Counted from the first letter of the stretch, positions 1 through 9,409 are shown. The stretch is DNA of 39,560 nucleotides from JANQTF01 sp036835375 (GCA_036835375.1 DAITMB010000039.1:1-39560), one strand, 5' to 3'. The notes: a model not told the origin generated them from the sequence alone. Program-made: numbers and translations.

Positions 1-7
1 GCATCGT

Positions 8-319
8 CATCCAACATCCGGAGGCTGAGGCCCTCGAAGCCCCGGATAGTGCCTCTGCCTTCGAGAGCCTCCGCCTTCGAGAGCCTCCGGCATCGGCATC
101 GGCATCGGCTCCATCATCCAACATCCGGAGGCTGAGGCTCTCGAAGCCCCGGATAGTGCCTCCGCCTTCGAGAGCCTCGCCTTCGAGAGCCTCAGGCATC
201 GGCATCGGCGGCATCGGCTCCATCATCCAACATCCGGAGGCTGAGGCCCTCGAAGCCCCGGATGGTCCCTCTGCCTTTGAGGGCCTCCGCCTTCGAGAGC
301 CTCAGGCATCGGCATCGGG
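8..319. repeat. Three tandem 107-109 bp GC-rich repeats with internal hairpins
   Basis: Seen directly: the block beginning CATCCAACATCCGGAGG recurs at 8, 115 and 224, giving unit lengths of 107 and 109 bp. The third copy ends near 319, and the array may continue to the left of the window. Each unit contains GGAGGCTGAGGCCCTCGAAG followed about 20 bases later by CTTCGAGAGCCTCC, which can pair with it, so each copy can fold into a hairpin. CTTCGAGAGCCTC is itself doubled, and a GGCATC hexamer is iterated at the end of each unit. The unit lengths are not multiples of three, so successive copies are read in different frames. This argues against a protein-coding repeat, although one frame stays open. 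Function unknown. Confidence 0.85.
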
Positions 320-685
320 AGCAGTGACACCTTCCATGGAGCAGGAGCGTCATGAGAGACCTCAGCTCAGGGGCATCTTACAGATATACGTGCGTAGATG
401 TGTGCGCCGCACCAATGAGAAAAGCATCATTCGGCAAAAAGCCTATCGCCCATCTGGGTGAATCGTTGTCGTAAGTAGAAAGAAATTCTCCATTCTATGA
501 CCTCCGGTAGCTTGGAATTTGACAGAAATCCCTTCGGAATAAAGTATGTGGGTCAAGCAGTTGAGCATCTTGTTGTTATTTGTGCAAATCATTCAGGCAG
601 GCCAGAGAAGTGTTAAGTCGAAGACACATCGAGATGCTGAGGTGGTGTGACTCCTCAACGCTCAACAAACACCTCTCACCCTTTC
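320..685. other. Intergenic region without a convincing gene
   Basis: Between the repeat array and the end of the response-regulator gene there is no ORF with coding character. The only recognisable element is a short relic of a histidine-kinase 3' end at 443-490. No clear terminator for the minus-strand two-component operon could be identified. Confidence 0.6.
443..490 (-). pseudogene. Relic of a histidine-kinase C-terminus
   Basis: Bases 436-480 match 6210-6254, the 3' end of the degenerate propeller kinase, at 37 of 45 positions without gaps. Read on the minus strand in the same frame, the relic ends LLTTTIHPDGR-stop, against LLRTEIHLDGQ-stop in the kinase. No further similarity is visible upstream of the relic, so it is at most the last few codons of a duplicated or deleted kinase gene. 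A chance match or a conserved C-terminal tail motif remains possible. Confidence 0.4.
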
Positions 686-1321
686 CTAAACAAGACCAAA
701 TTTGATCGCCTGCCGCACCATGCCAGCGGTGTTGCGGGCCCCGAGTTTTTCGCGCAGGTGTACCCGGTGGGTCTCGACCGTAGTCAGAGCAATGCAGAGC
801 TGATCCGCGATTTCCTGATTGGTGTACTCCTCCATGATGAGCTTGAGGACCTCCTTTTCACGACGTGACAATTTAGGAATGAAGCCCAACTGAGGCTTAC
901 CTCCCTGCATCGCCTTGGCGATTAGCTTGTCGTTGACCCCCTTGGCCAGGTAGGTTTCGCCGCCATAAACGGTTTTAATTGCCCGGATCAATTCCTCCTG
1001 GTCCACATTTTTAAAGAGATACCCGCTGGCACCGTGGCGCATCATCTCGGTGATGAAGCTCACCTGATCGTAGGTGGTCAGCCCGATCACCCTGAGGTTG
1101 GGATAAGCCTGCTTGAGCCGCTGGCACAATTCCATGCCATCCATTCCAGGCAAGCTGATGTCGAGAATGGCGACGTCGGCCCGATGGGTCTCAAACCATT
1201 GCAGGCAAGTAGGCCCATCTAGGGCGGTGCCTACGAGCGAAATATCAGCATCGGAGGAAACGGCCCGCGCCAGGCCATCGATCACCAAGGGGTGATCATC
1301 GACGATCATCAGGTCAATCAT
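686..1321 (-). CDS. NarL/FixJ-family response regulator
   Basis: Cytoplasmic DNA-binding response regulator of about 211 residues, the usual family length. The receiver domain (about 1-120) shows the acidic pair D8-D9 in MIVDDHP, the phospho-acceptor D54 in AILDISLPG, a TT switch motif and the invariant lysine in YLFKNV. A LuxR-type helix-turn-helix follows (LSRREKEVLKLI, then NQEIADQL and TVETHRVHLREKL) up to the C-terminus. I chose the ATG at 1321 because it gives a canonical MIDLMIVDDHP N-terminus. It overlaps the stop of the upstream kinase by 8 bp, which implies translational coupling; the next in-frame Met at 1309 is also possible. Known for the family: phosphorylation by a HisKA_3 kinase promotes dimerisation and promoter binding. 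Inferred: the partner is the adjacent TPR kinase. The target genes cannot be read from the sequence. Confidence 0.93.
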   Translation of the reverse strand: MIDLMIVDDHPLVIDGLARAVSSDADISLVGTALDGPTCLQWFETHRADVAILDISLPGMDGMELCQRLKQAYPNLRVIGLTTYDQVSFITEMMRHGASGYLFKNVDQEELIRAIKTVYGGETYLAKGVNDKLIAKAMQGGKPQLGFIPKLSRREKEVLKLIMEEYTNQEIADQLCIALTTVETHRVHLREKLGARNTAGMVRQAIKFGLV

Positions 1322-3305
1322 GATCAGTAGATTTGAGGTCAAACTCTAGGTACACATTGGTGCCTTCCCCCAGCCGAGAATCCATTTCCAGCTTGCCTTG
1401 CAGGTACTCTGCCCGTGAGCGGAGATTGGCCAGTCCTTGACCCCAGATCGCCTCATTCGCGGGGTCAAAGCCACAGCCGTTGTCCTCGACCGTGACGTAG
1501 AGCCGCCCCTCACGCCTGAGCACCTGTACCAGCGCCTCGCTTGCATGGGCGTGCTTGAGCACGTTGTGGACCAACTCCTGGATGATGCGATAGACCGTTA
1601 GCTCATGTGCCGGCGACAGCGGAATTGGTAGACCATAAATCTGTAGGTCAAGGTCCAACTTGGTGGACTGGTTGATATCGCCGACGAAGTCTTCCAGAGC
1701 GGTTTGCAACCCAAAGCGCATCAGAGCTTGGGGCATCAGGTTGTGGGCGATGCGGCGCAGCTCCAGGCTGGCTTTGTCCAAGAGGTCTTGGGAATGCAGC
1801 ATGCTAGGGTGCTCGCGAAGGCGACCTTCCTCTTCCCGGAGCTGGCTCAGTTGCAGGCGCAACGTCGAGAGCAAGCCTCCCAGGCCATCATGAAGGTCCT
1901 TGGCCAATCGGTTGCGCTCAGCCTCCTGTCCCTCGACCATCGCTTGCGTAGCAATCAATTGTTGATCCTTTTGCATCTCCTGGATCTGCTGGGCCTGCAA
2001 ATTGGCTTTTTGCTCGGCCAGTTCGCGCTTTCCTTGCTGGCTCTTTTGGTAATAATAAAAGGCCATCCCTCCAATGCCGATCAGCAGCAGAAAACCGCCC
2101 AGCAACAATCGTTGCAGGCTCAGCCGGGCTGCCTGGGTCTCGTTTTGGGCTTTGAGCTGCAGATTTTCTTGTTCCTTTTGCTTGGTTTCGTAGGCCAGTT
2201 CCAATGCCCGCACCTGCGCTTCAATCTCTTGGCTGCGAATGCTGTCTTGCAAGAGACGGCGGCGATCCGCCAACAAATAAGCCTCGGCCATCTCTCCGGT
2301 TTGGGCGTAGTATTCCTCCAAAAAACCTACGATATCCAACGTATGGCCTACCAGCCCCAGGGCCTCACTCTCAGCGAGGGCTTCTAGCAGGAGCTGCTCT
2401 GCCTGCGGGTTTTTTCCCTGATTGCCCATATAATAGCCCAGTCTGGCGCGATAGAGAACTTCCTCTTCAGGATTGGTGGCGTATCCAAAGGCTTTTTGGG
2501 CGTGAAACACAGCCTTTTCCGGCTGGCCCTTGTGGCCGTAGAGGCTGGCCAGGCTGTGGTGGCAATAGCCTTGAAGGCGCCGAATTTCGCCCTGATCGGC
2601 GATTGTCAGGGCTTGGCGGAAGTAGTCTTCCGCTTGTTCGGCTGAGTCTAGCTGGTTGTAGGCATTGCCCAAGTTATGAAGAGCTGTGCCTAATCGGTCG
2701 ATGGGTCCGGATGTTCGGGCCAGCGCCACGGCTTGGCGGTGGTATTTCAAGGCCTGCTGCGGCAGTTCCATCTCCATCAGCAACGTACCCAAGTTGCCCA
2801 GAATGACCCCTCTTTCCTGGTCCAGTCCCCCCACCAAGCGAGCCAGAGAGTCCGCCTCTTGATAGGCCTGGATAGCCAGACGATAGCCAGCCAAGAAGTA
2901 GTGCGCATTCCCCAAATCAACTTTGAGTTTCATCCACTCTTGCGCATCTCCGGCTTTGGCCAAGAAGGGATCGGCTTGGCGATAGTACCACAAAGCTGAA
3001 TCATAGCGGGCTTGCGCGGCCCACACCATGCCGAGGTATCGACGGCTTTGGCCCTGGTCCAAGGGCTGTCTGAGCCGATCGGCGAAGACCATGGCTTGGC
3101 GAAAGTGCCGCTGGGCAGCGGGAAGCGCCTGCTGATCCCATTGCGCAAAGCCCAGCTCGACCTGCAAACCCAGGCGCAGGCTGTCGTGGTTGGCCTGGGC
3201 GAGCAGTTGCTGCAGGCTGTCCACTGGCCCGGCCAAGGCGGAAAAGCTGCTCAGCAGCCATGCCATTTGAAGGAAAATAAGCCTCGCTGTCAAGGTCGAT
3301 TGCAT
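1314..3305 (-). CDS. TPR-containing sensor histidine kinase (HisKA_3/HATPase_c)
   Basis: Membrane histidine kinase of about 663 residues, first gene of a two-gene operon with the response regulator. The chosen start (3305) gives a signal peptide ending near SALAG; an upstream in-frame ATG at 3383 would bury it. An extracytoplasmic array of tetratricopeptide repeats follows (about residues 55-350; motifs such as LGNAHYFLAGYRLAIQAYQ, LHNLGNAYNQL and ALTIAD). Then come a coiled coil, one membrane helix (about 400-420, LLLGGFLLLIGIGG) and a second coiled coil. The phospho-acceptor is H472 in LAKDLHDGLGG (HisKA_3), followed by an N box ELVHNVLKHAHA and G boxes DNGCGFD and GQGLANL of the ATPase domain. 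All catalytic motifs are intact. This layout is common in Bacteroidota NarL-type systems; the TPRs probably sense a peptide or protein ligand, but the signal is unknown. Confidence 0.93.
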   Translation of the reverse strand: MQSTLTARLIFLQMAWLLSSFSALAGPVDSLQQLLAQANHDSLRLGLQVELGFAQWDQQALPAAQRHFRQAMVFADRLRQPLDQGQSRRYLGMVWAAQARYDSALWYYRQADPFLAKAGDAQEWMKLKVDLGNAHYFLAGYRLAIQAYQEADSLARLVGGLDQERGVILGNLGTLLMEMELPQQALKYHRQAVALARTSGPIDRLGTALHNLGNAYNQLDSAEQAEDYFRQALTIADQGEIRRLQGYCHHSLASLYGHKGQPEKAVFHAQKAFGYATNPEEEVLYRARLGYYMGNQGKNPQAEQLLLEALAESEALGLVGHTLDIVGFLEEYYAQTGEMAEAYLLADRRRLLQDSIRSQEIEAQVRALELAYETKQKEQENLQLKAQNETQAARLSLQRLLLGGFLLLIGIGGMAFYYYQKSQQGKRELAEQKANLQAQQIQEMQKDQQLIATQAMVEGQEAERNRLAKDLHDGLGGLLSTLRLQLSQLREEEGRLREHPSMLHSQDLLDKASLELRRIAHNLMPQALMRFGLQTALEDFVGDINQSTKLDLDLQIYGLPIPLSPAHELTVYRIIQELVHNVLKHAHASEALVQVLRREGRLYVTVEDNGCGFDPANEAIWGQGLANLRSRAEYLQGKLEMDSRLGEGTNVYLEFDLKSTDHD

Positions 3306-3437
3306 TTGGGTGGAGAACGGAAGATGTTTTCTTTTTCCCCGGATTGAATTTGACAAAAACCTCCTGCCTACGCAAGGGCGCAAGCAGGGGAATTGGTGGA
3401 GTCGCTCAAAAGCCTGTTGGCCTTCACCTGGTTTGCG

Positions 3438-5405
3438 TTATTGAATCAAACGCCGGATGCTGTGGTTCCCGCGGTCGGAGACCAAAAGGTCACCATTGGG
3501 CAGGGTGCACATCCAACTGGGATCATCAAAGCGAGCCAGGGCGGGTATGCCATCTTCGTTGCCGGAGCTTTGGCTGTCAGCGTCGCCCAGGGTTTGGGTC
3601 TCGACGGGGGTGCCTCCAAGGATCGTAAATGCCCGAACGATATGGTGATGGGAGTCCGACAGGTACAAGCGATCTATTCCGTTGAATGCCAGACCCACGG
3701 GGTAGTTCAGCGGCTGGTTGGCGGGCAAGTTGACAATGCGCCCCCCTGGATCGGCCCCCATGAAGGTACTGACCATCCGGTTTCCGGTGGAGGAAATGGC
3801 GCGGATGGCATGGTTGCTGCGGTCGGCCAGGTAAATGGTGCCATTTGGTTGCAGGACAATTCCGGCGATCTCGCCAAATTGGGCTTGAGCCGCTGGCCCG
3901 TTTTGGTAGCTCAAGATGCCGCCAAAGCTCCCGGCGTAGGTACTGACCTCCATCGTAAGCAAATCAAGCAGGCGCAGTTGGCTGCCATCGGCGATGAGCA
4001 GCACGGGGTGGCCCCGCAGCACGCGCTGATCCCAAAGCAGGGCCGTGGGGGACATAAACTCCGCCGTCAGGGCGGGTCCATTTTGGATGCCAGAGCTGCC
4101 TGGCACACCAGCGATGGTGCTTACGGTTCCATCTGAGGAGATTTTGCGGATGATCCGGTTGCCGAAGTCCGCCACGTAGAGGTCGCCACTGATTGGGTCG
4201 AGGGTGAGGCCCTGGGGTTGGTCGAAGCGGGCTTGGCTGCCAGGACCGTCTTGGTAGCCGGGGGTTCCATCGCCCGCCACCGTACTGACTACGCGGGTAT
4301 TGAGGTCCACCATGCGAATGGCCGCGTTATTGGCATCGGCGAAATAGACCTGATCCTGTCCGTCGGCGACCAAGCCTTGGGGCCGATCCAACAAAGCCAC
4401 CTGGCTACCACCGTCCACAAACCCTGCTACCCCTTGGCCCACCACCGTGTTGACCCAGGTAAAGCCTAAAGTCTGGTCGCAGGCCTCGCCCTGCCAGCCT
4501 TCTTGGCATTCGCAGCGGCATTCGCCCAACTCGCCTCGGCGGAGGGTGCCATTTTCGCAAGGCACCTGCTGAAGATCACAGGAACCTGAGGGGGCAGACT
4601 CACAGCCTGCCTCCGTGACGGGGCGAAGGCGAATTCGGAAATACACTTGGCTGTAGTCTTCCTCGATGGTTACATCGCCGTAGTCTGGCATGGAAAACGC
4701 GGCGCTGCGCGCTTGGGGCACCTGCTCTGGGTTTTCCTGCAAAATCACTTCCTCGCCGTCGAGGCGCACCTTGGCCACCACGGTGAAAAGATGCGGGTCT
4801 CCGCCGCCACCGAAGCGCTCAGGGTACAACACAATGTCGCCGCCCATGGCATGGGGCAACATCGACAGCAAATCAAAGGAAAGGATGTCGGCTTCCTCGG
4901 GGCTTTCTACCTTCACATCAGTAGCCCACAGGCTTTCCCACCCGCGGTAGAAGCGGCAAGATTGGCTTTGGTCATAATACTGCTGGATCAACCTGCCCAA
5001 TCCGGCCTCTGCCGCAGAGAAGCGCCACTCGCCATACATGCTGGTCAGGGTGGTGTCCCATTGGTATTGGGTTGAAGGCAGCGGCCCACTGGTCCCTTCC
5101 TCTTGACGATTGAAGCGCTCCGTGATTTGCCAGTCGCGGCGATCGGCGTCATAATCGATGATGATCTCGCCCGATTGGGCAATTTTGCGCCAATTGCCTG
5201 AGCTTGGGACCTCGTAGCGTTCTTCGAATCGATAGTCATAAGTTACATTCAATTCTGCGACCTCCCAGTTGTGCTTGGTCAACACTTCGTTGAGGTCGAG
5301 ACCCAGCCCGGAAGGGGTACAACCCTGAGAAATGAATAGCCAGGGTAGCGCTAGAGACAAAGCCATCCTGCTGGCGATGCGGGGTAACAGACGGAAAAAT
5401 GTCAT
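3438..5405 (-). CDS. Exported EGF-like/NHL-repeat protein
   Basis: About 655 residues from the chosen ATG at 5405; an in-frame ATG at 5432 adds nine residues. The N-terminus is hydrophobic (MALSLALPWLFISQGC). The cysteine could be a lipidation site, but ISQGC is a poor lipobox, so either a lipoprotein or a cleaved signal peptide is possible. Residues about 35-270 match no family I recognise and are rich in charged beta-like segments. A cysteine-rich EGF-like module follows (about 276-310, with CRCECQEGWQGEACD). The C-terminal half holds repeated NHL/beta-propeller blades with the pattern PQGLxxD...VYxADxxNxxIRxxD...VSTxAGxGxxGxxDG. Such propellers bind proteins or glycans at the cell surface. 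It lies 55 bp downstream of the GRYW lipoprotein gene on the same strand and is probably co-transcribed. The exact ligand is unknown. Confidence 0.85.
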   Translation of the reverse strand: MTFFRLLPRIASRMALSLALPWLFISQGCTPSGLGLDLNEVLTKHNWEVAELNVTYDYRFEERYEVPSSGNWRKIAQSGEIIIDYDADRRDWQITERFNRQEEGTSGPLPSTQYQWDTTLTSMYGEWRFSAAEAGLGRLIQQYYDQSQSCRFYRGWESLWATDVKVESPEEADILSFDLLSMLPHAMGGDIVLYPERFGGGGDPHLFTVVAKVRLDGEEVILQENPEQVPQARSAAFSMPDYGDVTIEEDYSQVYFRIRLRPVTEAGCESAPSGSCDLQQVPCENGTLRRGELGECRCECQEGWQGEACDQTLGFTWVNTVVGQGVAGFVDGGSQVALLDRPQGLVADGQDQVYFADANNAAIRMVDLNTRVVSTVAGDGTPGYQDGPGSQARFDQPQGLTLDPISGDLYVADFGNRIIRKISSDGTVSTIAGVPGSSGIQNGPALTAEFMSPTALLWDQRVLRGHPVLLIADGSQLRLLDLLTMEVSTYAGSFGGILSYQNGPAAQAQFGEIAGIVLQPNGTIYLADRSNHAIRAISSTGNRMVSTFMGADPGGRIVNLPANQPLNYPVGLAFNGIDRLYLSDSHHHIVRAFTILGGTPVETQTLGDADSQSSGNEDGIPALARFDDPSWMCTLPNGDLLVSDRGNHSIRRLIQ

Positions 5406-5460
5406 GGCAAGAAAGGGTGAAAAGGTGGGCAATCAGGTGAAACAGCATGTGCAGCTGATC

Positions 5461-6027
5461 CTAAAAATTGCTGTAGCTGAAGTCTTCGCCCATGATGTAA
5501 AAATCCTGGCCATTGGAGCCGTAGCCTGTGTCCGTGTTGTTGCTGCGAGAAAAGGCTGATCGGTCGCCGCCGCCGCCACCCTGCACGGCCATTTGATAGG
5601 CTTGGTATAGGTTCACAGTGGCGAGGCCCCCTTGAGGACCCGCGTTGCCATAGGCATCCACCCAATAGCGGCCCGCCCCGATGCGGGTACCCAAGATCTG
5701 TTGCCACTGGGAAAGCTCAGTCTGATTGAGCTGCCGCCCGTTGAGATAAACCCCTGTGCGCCCGCCAGAAGCCTGAGCAAGCAAAGGACCACCGAGCGGC
5801 AGGCCAGGCATCATCACCCCGCCAACGGCCTGGCCCTCCAATCCCCACCAGCCATTGAGGGGGTCATACCAATAGCGACCAGGCTGAATGCGCACCTGAT
5901 ACTGGTACTCGAGCAGGCTGATGGTCTGATCGGTGAGCGGCTGGCCGTTGACGTACACTTTGTGCTGGGCGCAGCTTGGCAGGGCCATGCCAAAAACCAC
6001 GACGAGAAGCAACATGGAGCATTTCAT
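5461..6027 (-). CDS. Lipoprotein with duplicated NG...GRYW motif
   Basis: 188 residues. The N-terminus MKCSMLLLVVVFGMALPSC carries a lipobox (LPSC), so a lipid-anchored envelope protein is likely. The mature part is an internal duplication. The first copy has VYVNGQPLTD, then QPGRYWYDPLNGWWG; the second has VYLNGRQLNQ, then GAGRYWVDAYGNAG, with GGP-type linkers between. A five-glycine run precedes a low-complexity, Asn/Ser/Tyr-rich tail ending in SYSNF. I recognise the NGxxL...GRYWxDxxGNxGxxG pattern as recurring in uncharacterised bacterial secreted proteins, but know of no assigned function. The start follows from the signal peptide, and the downstream NHL gene is probably in the same operon. 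The hairpin at 6146-6168 lies upstream. Confidence 0.85.
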   Translation of the reverse strand: MKCSMLLLVVVFGMALPSCAQHKVYVNGQPLTDQTISLLEYQYQVRIQPGRYWYDPLNGWWGLEGQAVGGVMMPGLPLGGPLLAQASGGRTGVYLNGRQLNQTELSQWQQILGTRIGAGRYWVDAYGNAGPQGGLATVNLYQAYQMAVQGGGGGDRSAFSRSNNTDTGYGSNGQDFYIMGEDFSYSNF

Positions 6028-6145
6028 GAGGATAGAATTTAAGGTTGAGATGACGATCTCAAATACCCCAATGCTTTGCTACATTTTTTCCTCAAATACC
6101 GCTAAGCTCAAAAATCATGGTAAACCACGAGGGCGTGCGCTACAC

Positions 6146-6168
6146 GCTGGGGGGAGCCTCCCGCCAGC
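6146..6168. terminator. Strong hairpin between kinase pseudogene and lipoprotein gene
   Basis: GCTGG-G-GGGA, loop AGCC-like, TCCC-G-CCAGC: about nine pairs with one G-G mismatch. It sits about 50 bp beyond the stop of the minus-strand kinase pseudogene. No U-tract follows on either strand, so a terminator role is only plausible; an upstream regulatory hairpin for the lipoprotein gene is an alternative. Confidence 0.3.
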
Positions 6169-6216
6169 AGCACCCAACCTTTTGCATGTCTGCTGATCCT
6201 CGCGCAAACAAAAAGC

Positions 6217-9200
6217 CTATTGCCCATCCAGGTGAATCTCCGTCCTGAGTAGAATGGACGTTCCCATTCCCGGCACCCACTGCACTTCGAGGGTGGCACT
6301 CATGTCGGTGGCGCGGCTTTCCATGTTGTGCAGGCCATTCACCCGCACCAATTCGTCCTGCTCAAATCCGAGACCATCGTCTTGCAAGGCAAACAACAGC
6401 CCTCCGGAGGTCTCGGACACGGAAAGTGTCACCTGCGTGGCTTGGGAATATTTCAGCGCATTGTGCATCCCTTCCTTAAAAATCATGAGGAGGTGGCGCT
6501 TGCTGTTCACATCCAGCGACTGCGCCCAAAAATCCTGGCTGAGGCGCTGCTGCCACTGAAACGAGATTCCCGTGTCCGCAAATAGCTGATCGCCAAATTG
6601 ACTCAGCCGCCCGAGAATATCGCTGAGCTGATCCTGCTGGGGGTCTAGCACCCAGGTAAAGTCCAGCATTCCCGAGGCCAGGTGACGGACATGACTTTCG
6701 ATTTGTGCCAAAAACTCTTTGGTCTGTCCTTCCTGCGGAAGCTGCTGCTGGAGCAAGCCCGTGTACAATGAGATTTTGGTCAAGCGATTGCCCGTTTCAT
6801 CGTGAAAGTCCCTCGAAGACCGTGCTCCCTTTCCTCCATTTTTGCCTCCCGAATCTGGGCCTGTGTACCTTCTTGCTGCCGCACTGCCGCAACCCGAGTG
6901 CGAAGCGCCCACCAGAAGATTCCGACCAAGCCCAGCAGATAGAACGAGTAGGCCCATCACGTTCGCCACCAAGGCGGAGCAATCACAATTCGCATGCGCG
7001 CAGGCGCGACAGACCACAGCCCGTCGTTGTTGCTGCCCATGACCTCCAGGACATAGCTCCCTTCATAGAGATTGGTATAGGTGGCAAATCGCTTGTTTCC
7101 AGCCTCAACCCATTCCTCCTCAAAGCCCAACAGCCGATAGCGATACTGATTTTGACTGCTGGCGGTGAAATCAGTCGCGGCAAAGTGCAACTCCCACACC
7201 AGATCGCGATGCGAGAGCCGAATCTCTTGCATCGTCGAAACGTCTGCTGGCAGTCGAAAAGGACCAGATGTTTCCGATTCTCTCACAGCCACTGGCTCGT
7301 TGAACAACCTGAATTCGGAAAAAATCATCTGGGGGGCGAGGGGATTCGGGCGGAGGAGATCGGGGTGAAATCTGGTAAAACCACCTTCTCCCCCAAAAAT
7401 CAGCGATCCATCCTGGCAGGCAAATGAACAAAGGTTGTAGAAAGCATCGCCATGAAGGCCGTCGTGGTGATCGTAGTGCTGCACTTCTCCGCTGTTGGGC
7501 GAGAACTTGAAGATTCCTTGATCAGAACTCAGCCAGAGTGAGCCGCTATCATCTTCTTCGATGGCGCGAATATTTCCTTTCGGCAAAGTGGCTTTTTCGC
7601 TCCAATTCACCACCTGCTGACATTCCCTGTCCAGTTCCAACAACCCCCGCTCGGTGCCCAGCCACAGCCCGCCGGAGCGGTCTTCGTGCAGCGCGAAGCT
7701 GAGCGCCATGTGTAGCGCCGCTGTATCTGTGCCCCAGCCTTTGAAGAGGGGAATGTGCCCGTGATCGGGTCAAATTGGTACAACTCTCTGCCTCCAGCCG
7801 CCCAGAAGGTGCCCAGCCTGTCGCGATGGAGGTCCAGGGCAAACCAGTTGGTGGGGTGTTCGAAGGGAGTGAAAGCCGCCGTTTTTCGGTCGAAATAAAG
7901 AATTCCATCGTAGGATCCGATCCAGAATCTTCGATCGCCATCGGGCAGGATGTCAAATAAATTGCGCGTGCCGTGGCTGCAAAATTCTGTCGGGTGAAAG
8001 GGAAACGGCTCAAAAATTCTGGTCTTGGGGTCTAATTTTACCAAGGCGTGCTGACTGCTCATCCAGATGTGACCCGATTCGTCTTTGTGAAAATGCTTCA
8101 CAATCCCGTTGGTGCCTTTGTTGGGGGCGACTCGGCTGGGGTAATGCGTGAAAGTATCTGCGGCGACGTGCCAACGAGACACCCCTTTTGGGGTAGAGAC
8201 CCAGAGATCGCCGGACGAATCTTCAAAAAGCGCTTCCACAGGATTGGAATTTAGCCCCATCGCCGAATTGGGACTTTGATAGAAGCGCCTGAATGGCTTC
8301 CTCAGCGGCGAATAATAGCTCAACCCGTCGCGCGTACCAGCCCACACGATGCCTTTCTGATCGGCATAGAGCGAATAAATGCTTTGATGTCGCAGGGATT
8401 CCGGATTGCCAAGGATTGGCAGAATACGGTCAAAATTCTGGGTAGCAGGATCACACACGGCCAGTCCTTGCGCTGTGCCGCACCAAAGCCGCTGCTGCTG
8501 ATCAACGGCGAGGTAGGTGCTCATGTCCACATTAAGGCTGCGGGGATTGGCAGGATCATATACAAATCGCTCCAGTCGCATCTCTTTGCCCTTGGGCCCA
8601 TCGCAGTGATCCCTTTCGCAGGGTTCGAAGGTCGTCTTGAGCAAGCCTGCGCCATTCAGCGAAGCCCAGATTTCACCCGGCACACGCTCCTGACTTGAAA
8701 TGGCCACACTGTAGAGTGAAAGTGGCTCCTCTTTCACTAGTGGCCACAGATATTTCCTCCGATCGCTTTTTCCGTCGATCCACAACATACCCGACGTCAT
8801 GTTGAACCACACATCGCCATCGCGGTCTTCCATGATCGACAAAGGGGTGGGCTGTCGAGGCGCTTCGAGGGAACTTTTGTTTTCGACGCACTCGAAGCGG
8901 AGGGAATCAAAGGGCACATCTGGATGATATCCTCGTAGGCGATATGCGCCGCCATAGTCGCCAATCCAGAGGGTATAGTCCCGGCTCTACAACAAAGACA
9001 TCACAGAGAAGACTTCGAGCGAGTCGGGGTTGCTGTGCACAGGAGAGCAAGCGTCAAATCGTCGCGCGGATCGGTCAAATCGGTTCAACCCGGCATTCGT
9101 CCCCACCCAAATGTCGCCCCAGGGATCTTCTGCGATGTCCCACACGGCATTGTCCGAAAGACTGTGCGGATGATCTGGCTCATGCAAATACACAGTCATG

Positions 9201-9409
9201 TCATAGCCATCCCGCACATTGAGGCCGTGCCTTGTGCCGATCCACAGCAAGCCGAGGTGATCGCGCCACATGGCTTCCACCTCCCTCTGCGACAGGCCCT
9301 GCGCTTTGCCGACGTGCTGAAAGGAAAGATAAGCAGGCTGTTGCGCCCAAAATGAGTCAGGCTACAGCAGCGCGAGGAGGCGCAGAAATGTCGTCCAAAG
9401 GAAACACAT
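6217..9409 (-). pseudogene. Degenerate two-component-propeller sensor histidine kinase
   Basis: A complete kinase gene of about 1,060 codons can be reconstructed across several frames. It starts at ATG 9409 with a signal peptide (MCFLWTTFLRLLALL) and runs through mature N-terminal YLSFQHVGKAQGLSQ and many Reg_prop blades (WIGTRHGLN, WVGTNAGLNRFD, VWAGTRDGLS, LWLGTERGLLELD). A Y_Y_Y domain follows (YRYRLLGFEEEWVEAG near 7100), then a membrane helix (FYLLGLVGIFWWAL). The kinase core has H box DFHDETGNRLTK, N box EGMHNALKYSQA and G box DDGLGF. Five lesions break it: in-frame TAG at 9362-9364, TAG at 8987-8989, a 1-base loss in a G run near 7748-7751, TGA at 6957-6959 (WWRT-stop-WAYS) and a 1-base loss near 6810-6820. 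Three independent nonsense codons make sequencing error an unlikely explanation for all of them. No response regulator adjoins it. The protein similarity of every fragment is still good, so inactivation appears recent. Confidence 0.88.

Noticed and set aside
156..461. 101-codon ORF across the 107-109 bp repeats
   Set aside because: The repeat period shifts the frame between copies, so the protein is not repetitive as expected for a real repeat protein.
6217..9409. Explaining the broken kinase wholly by sequencing error, or by stop-codon recoding
   Set aside because: Homopolymer error could explain the frameshift at 7748, but three separate nonsense substitutions of two stop types, with normal stops used elsewhere, point to a true pseudogene.
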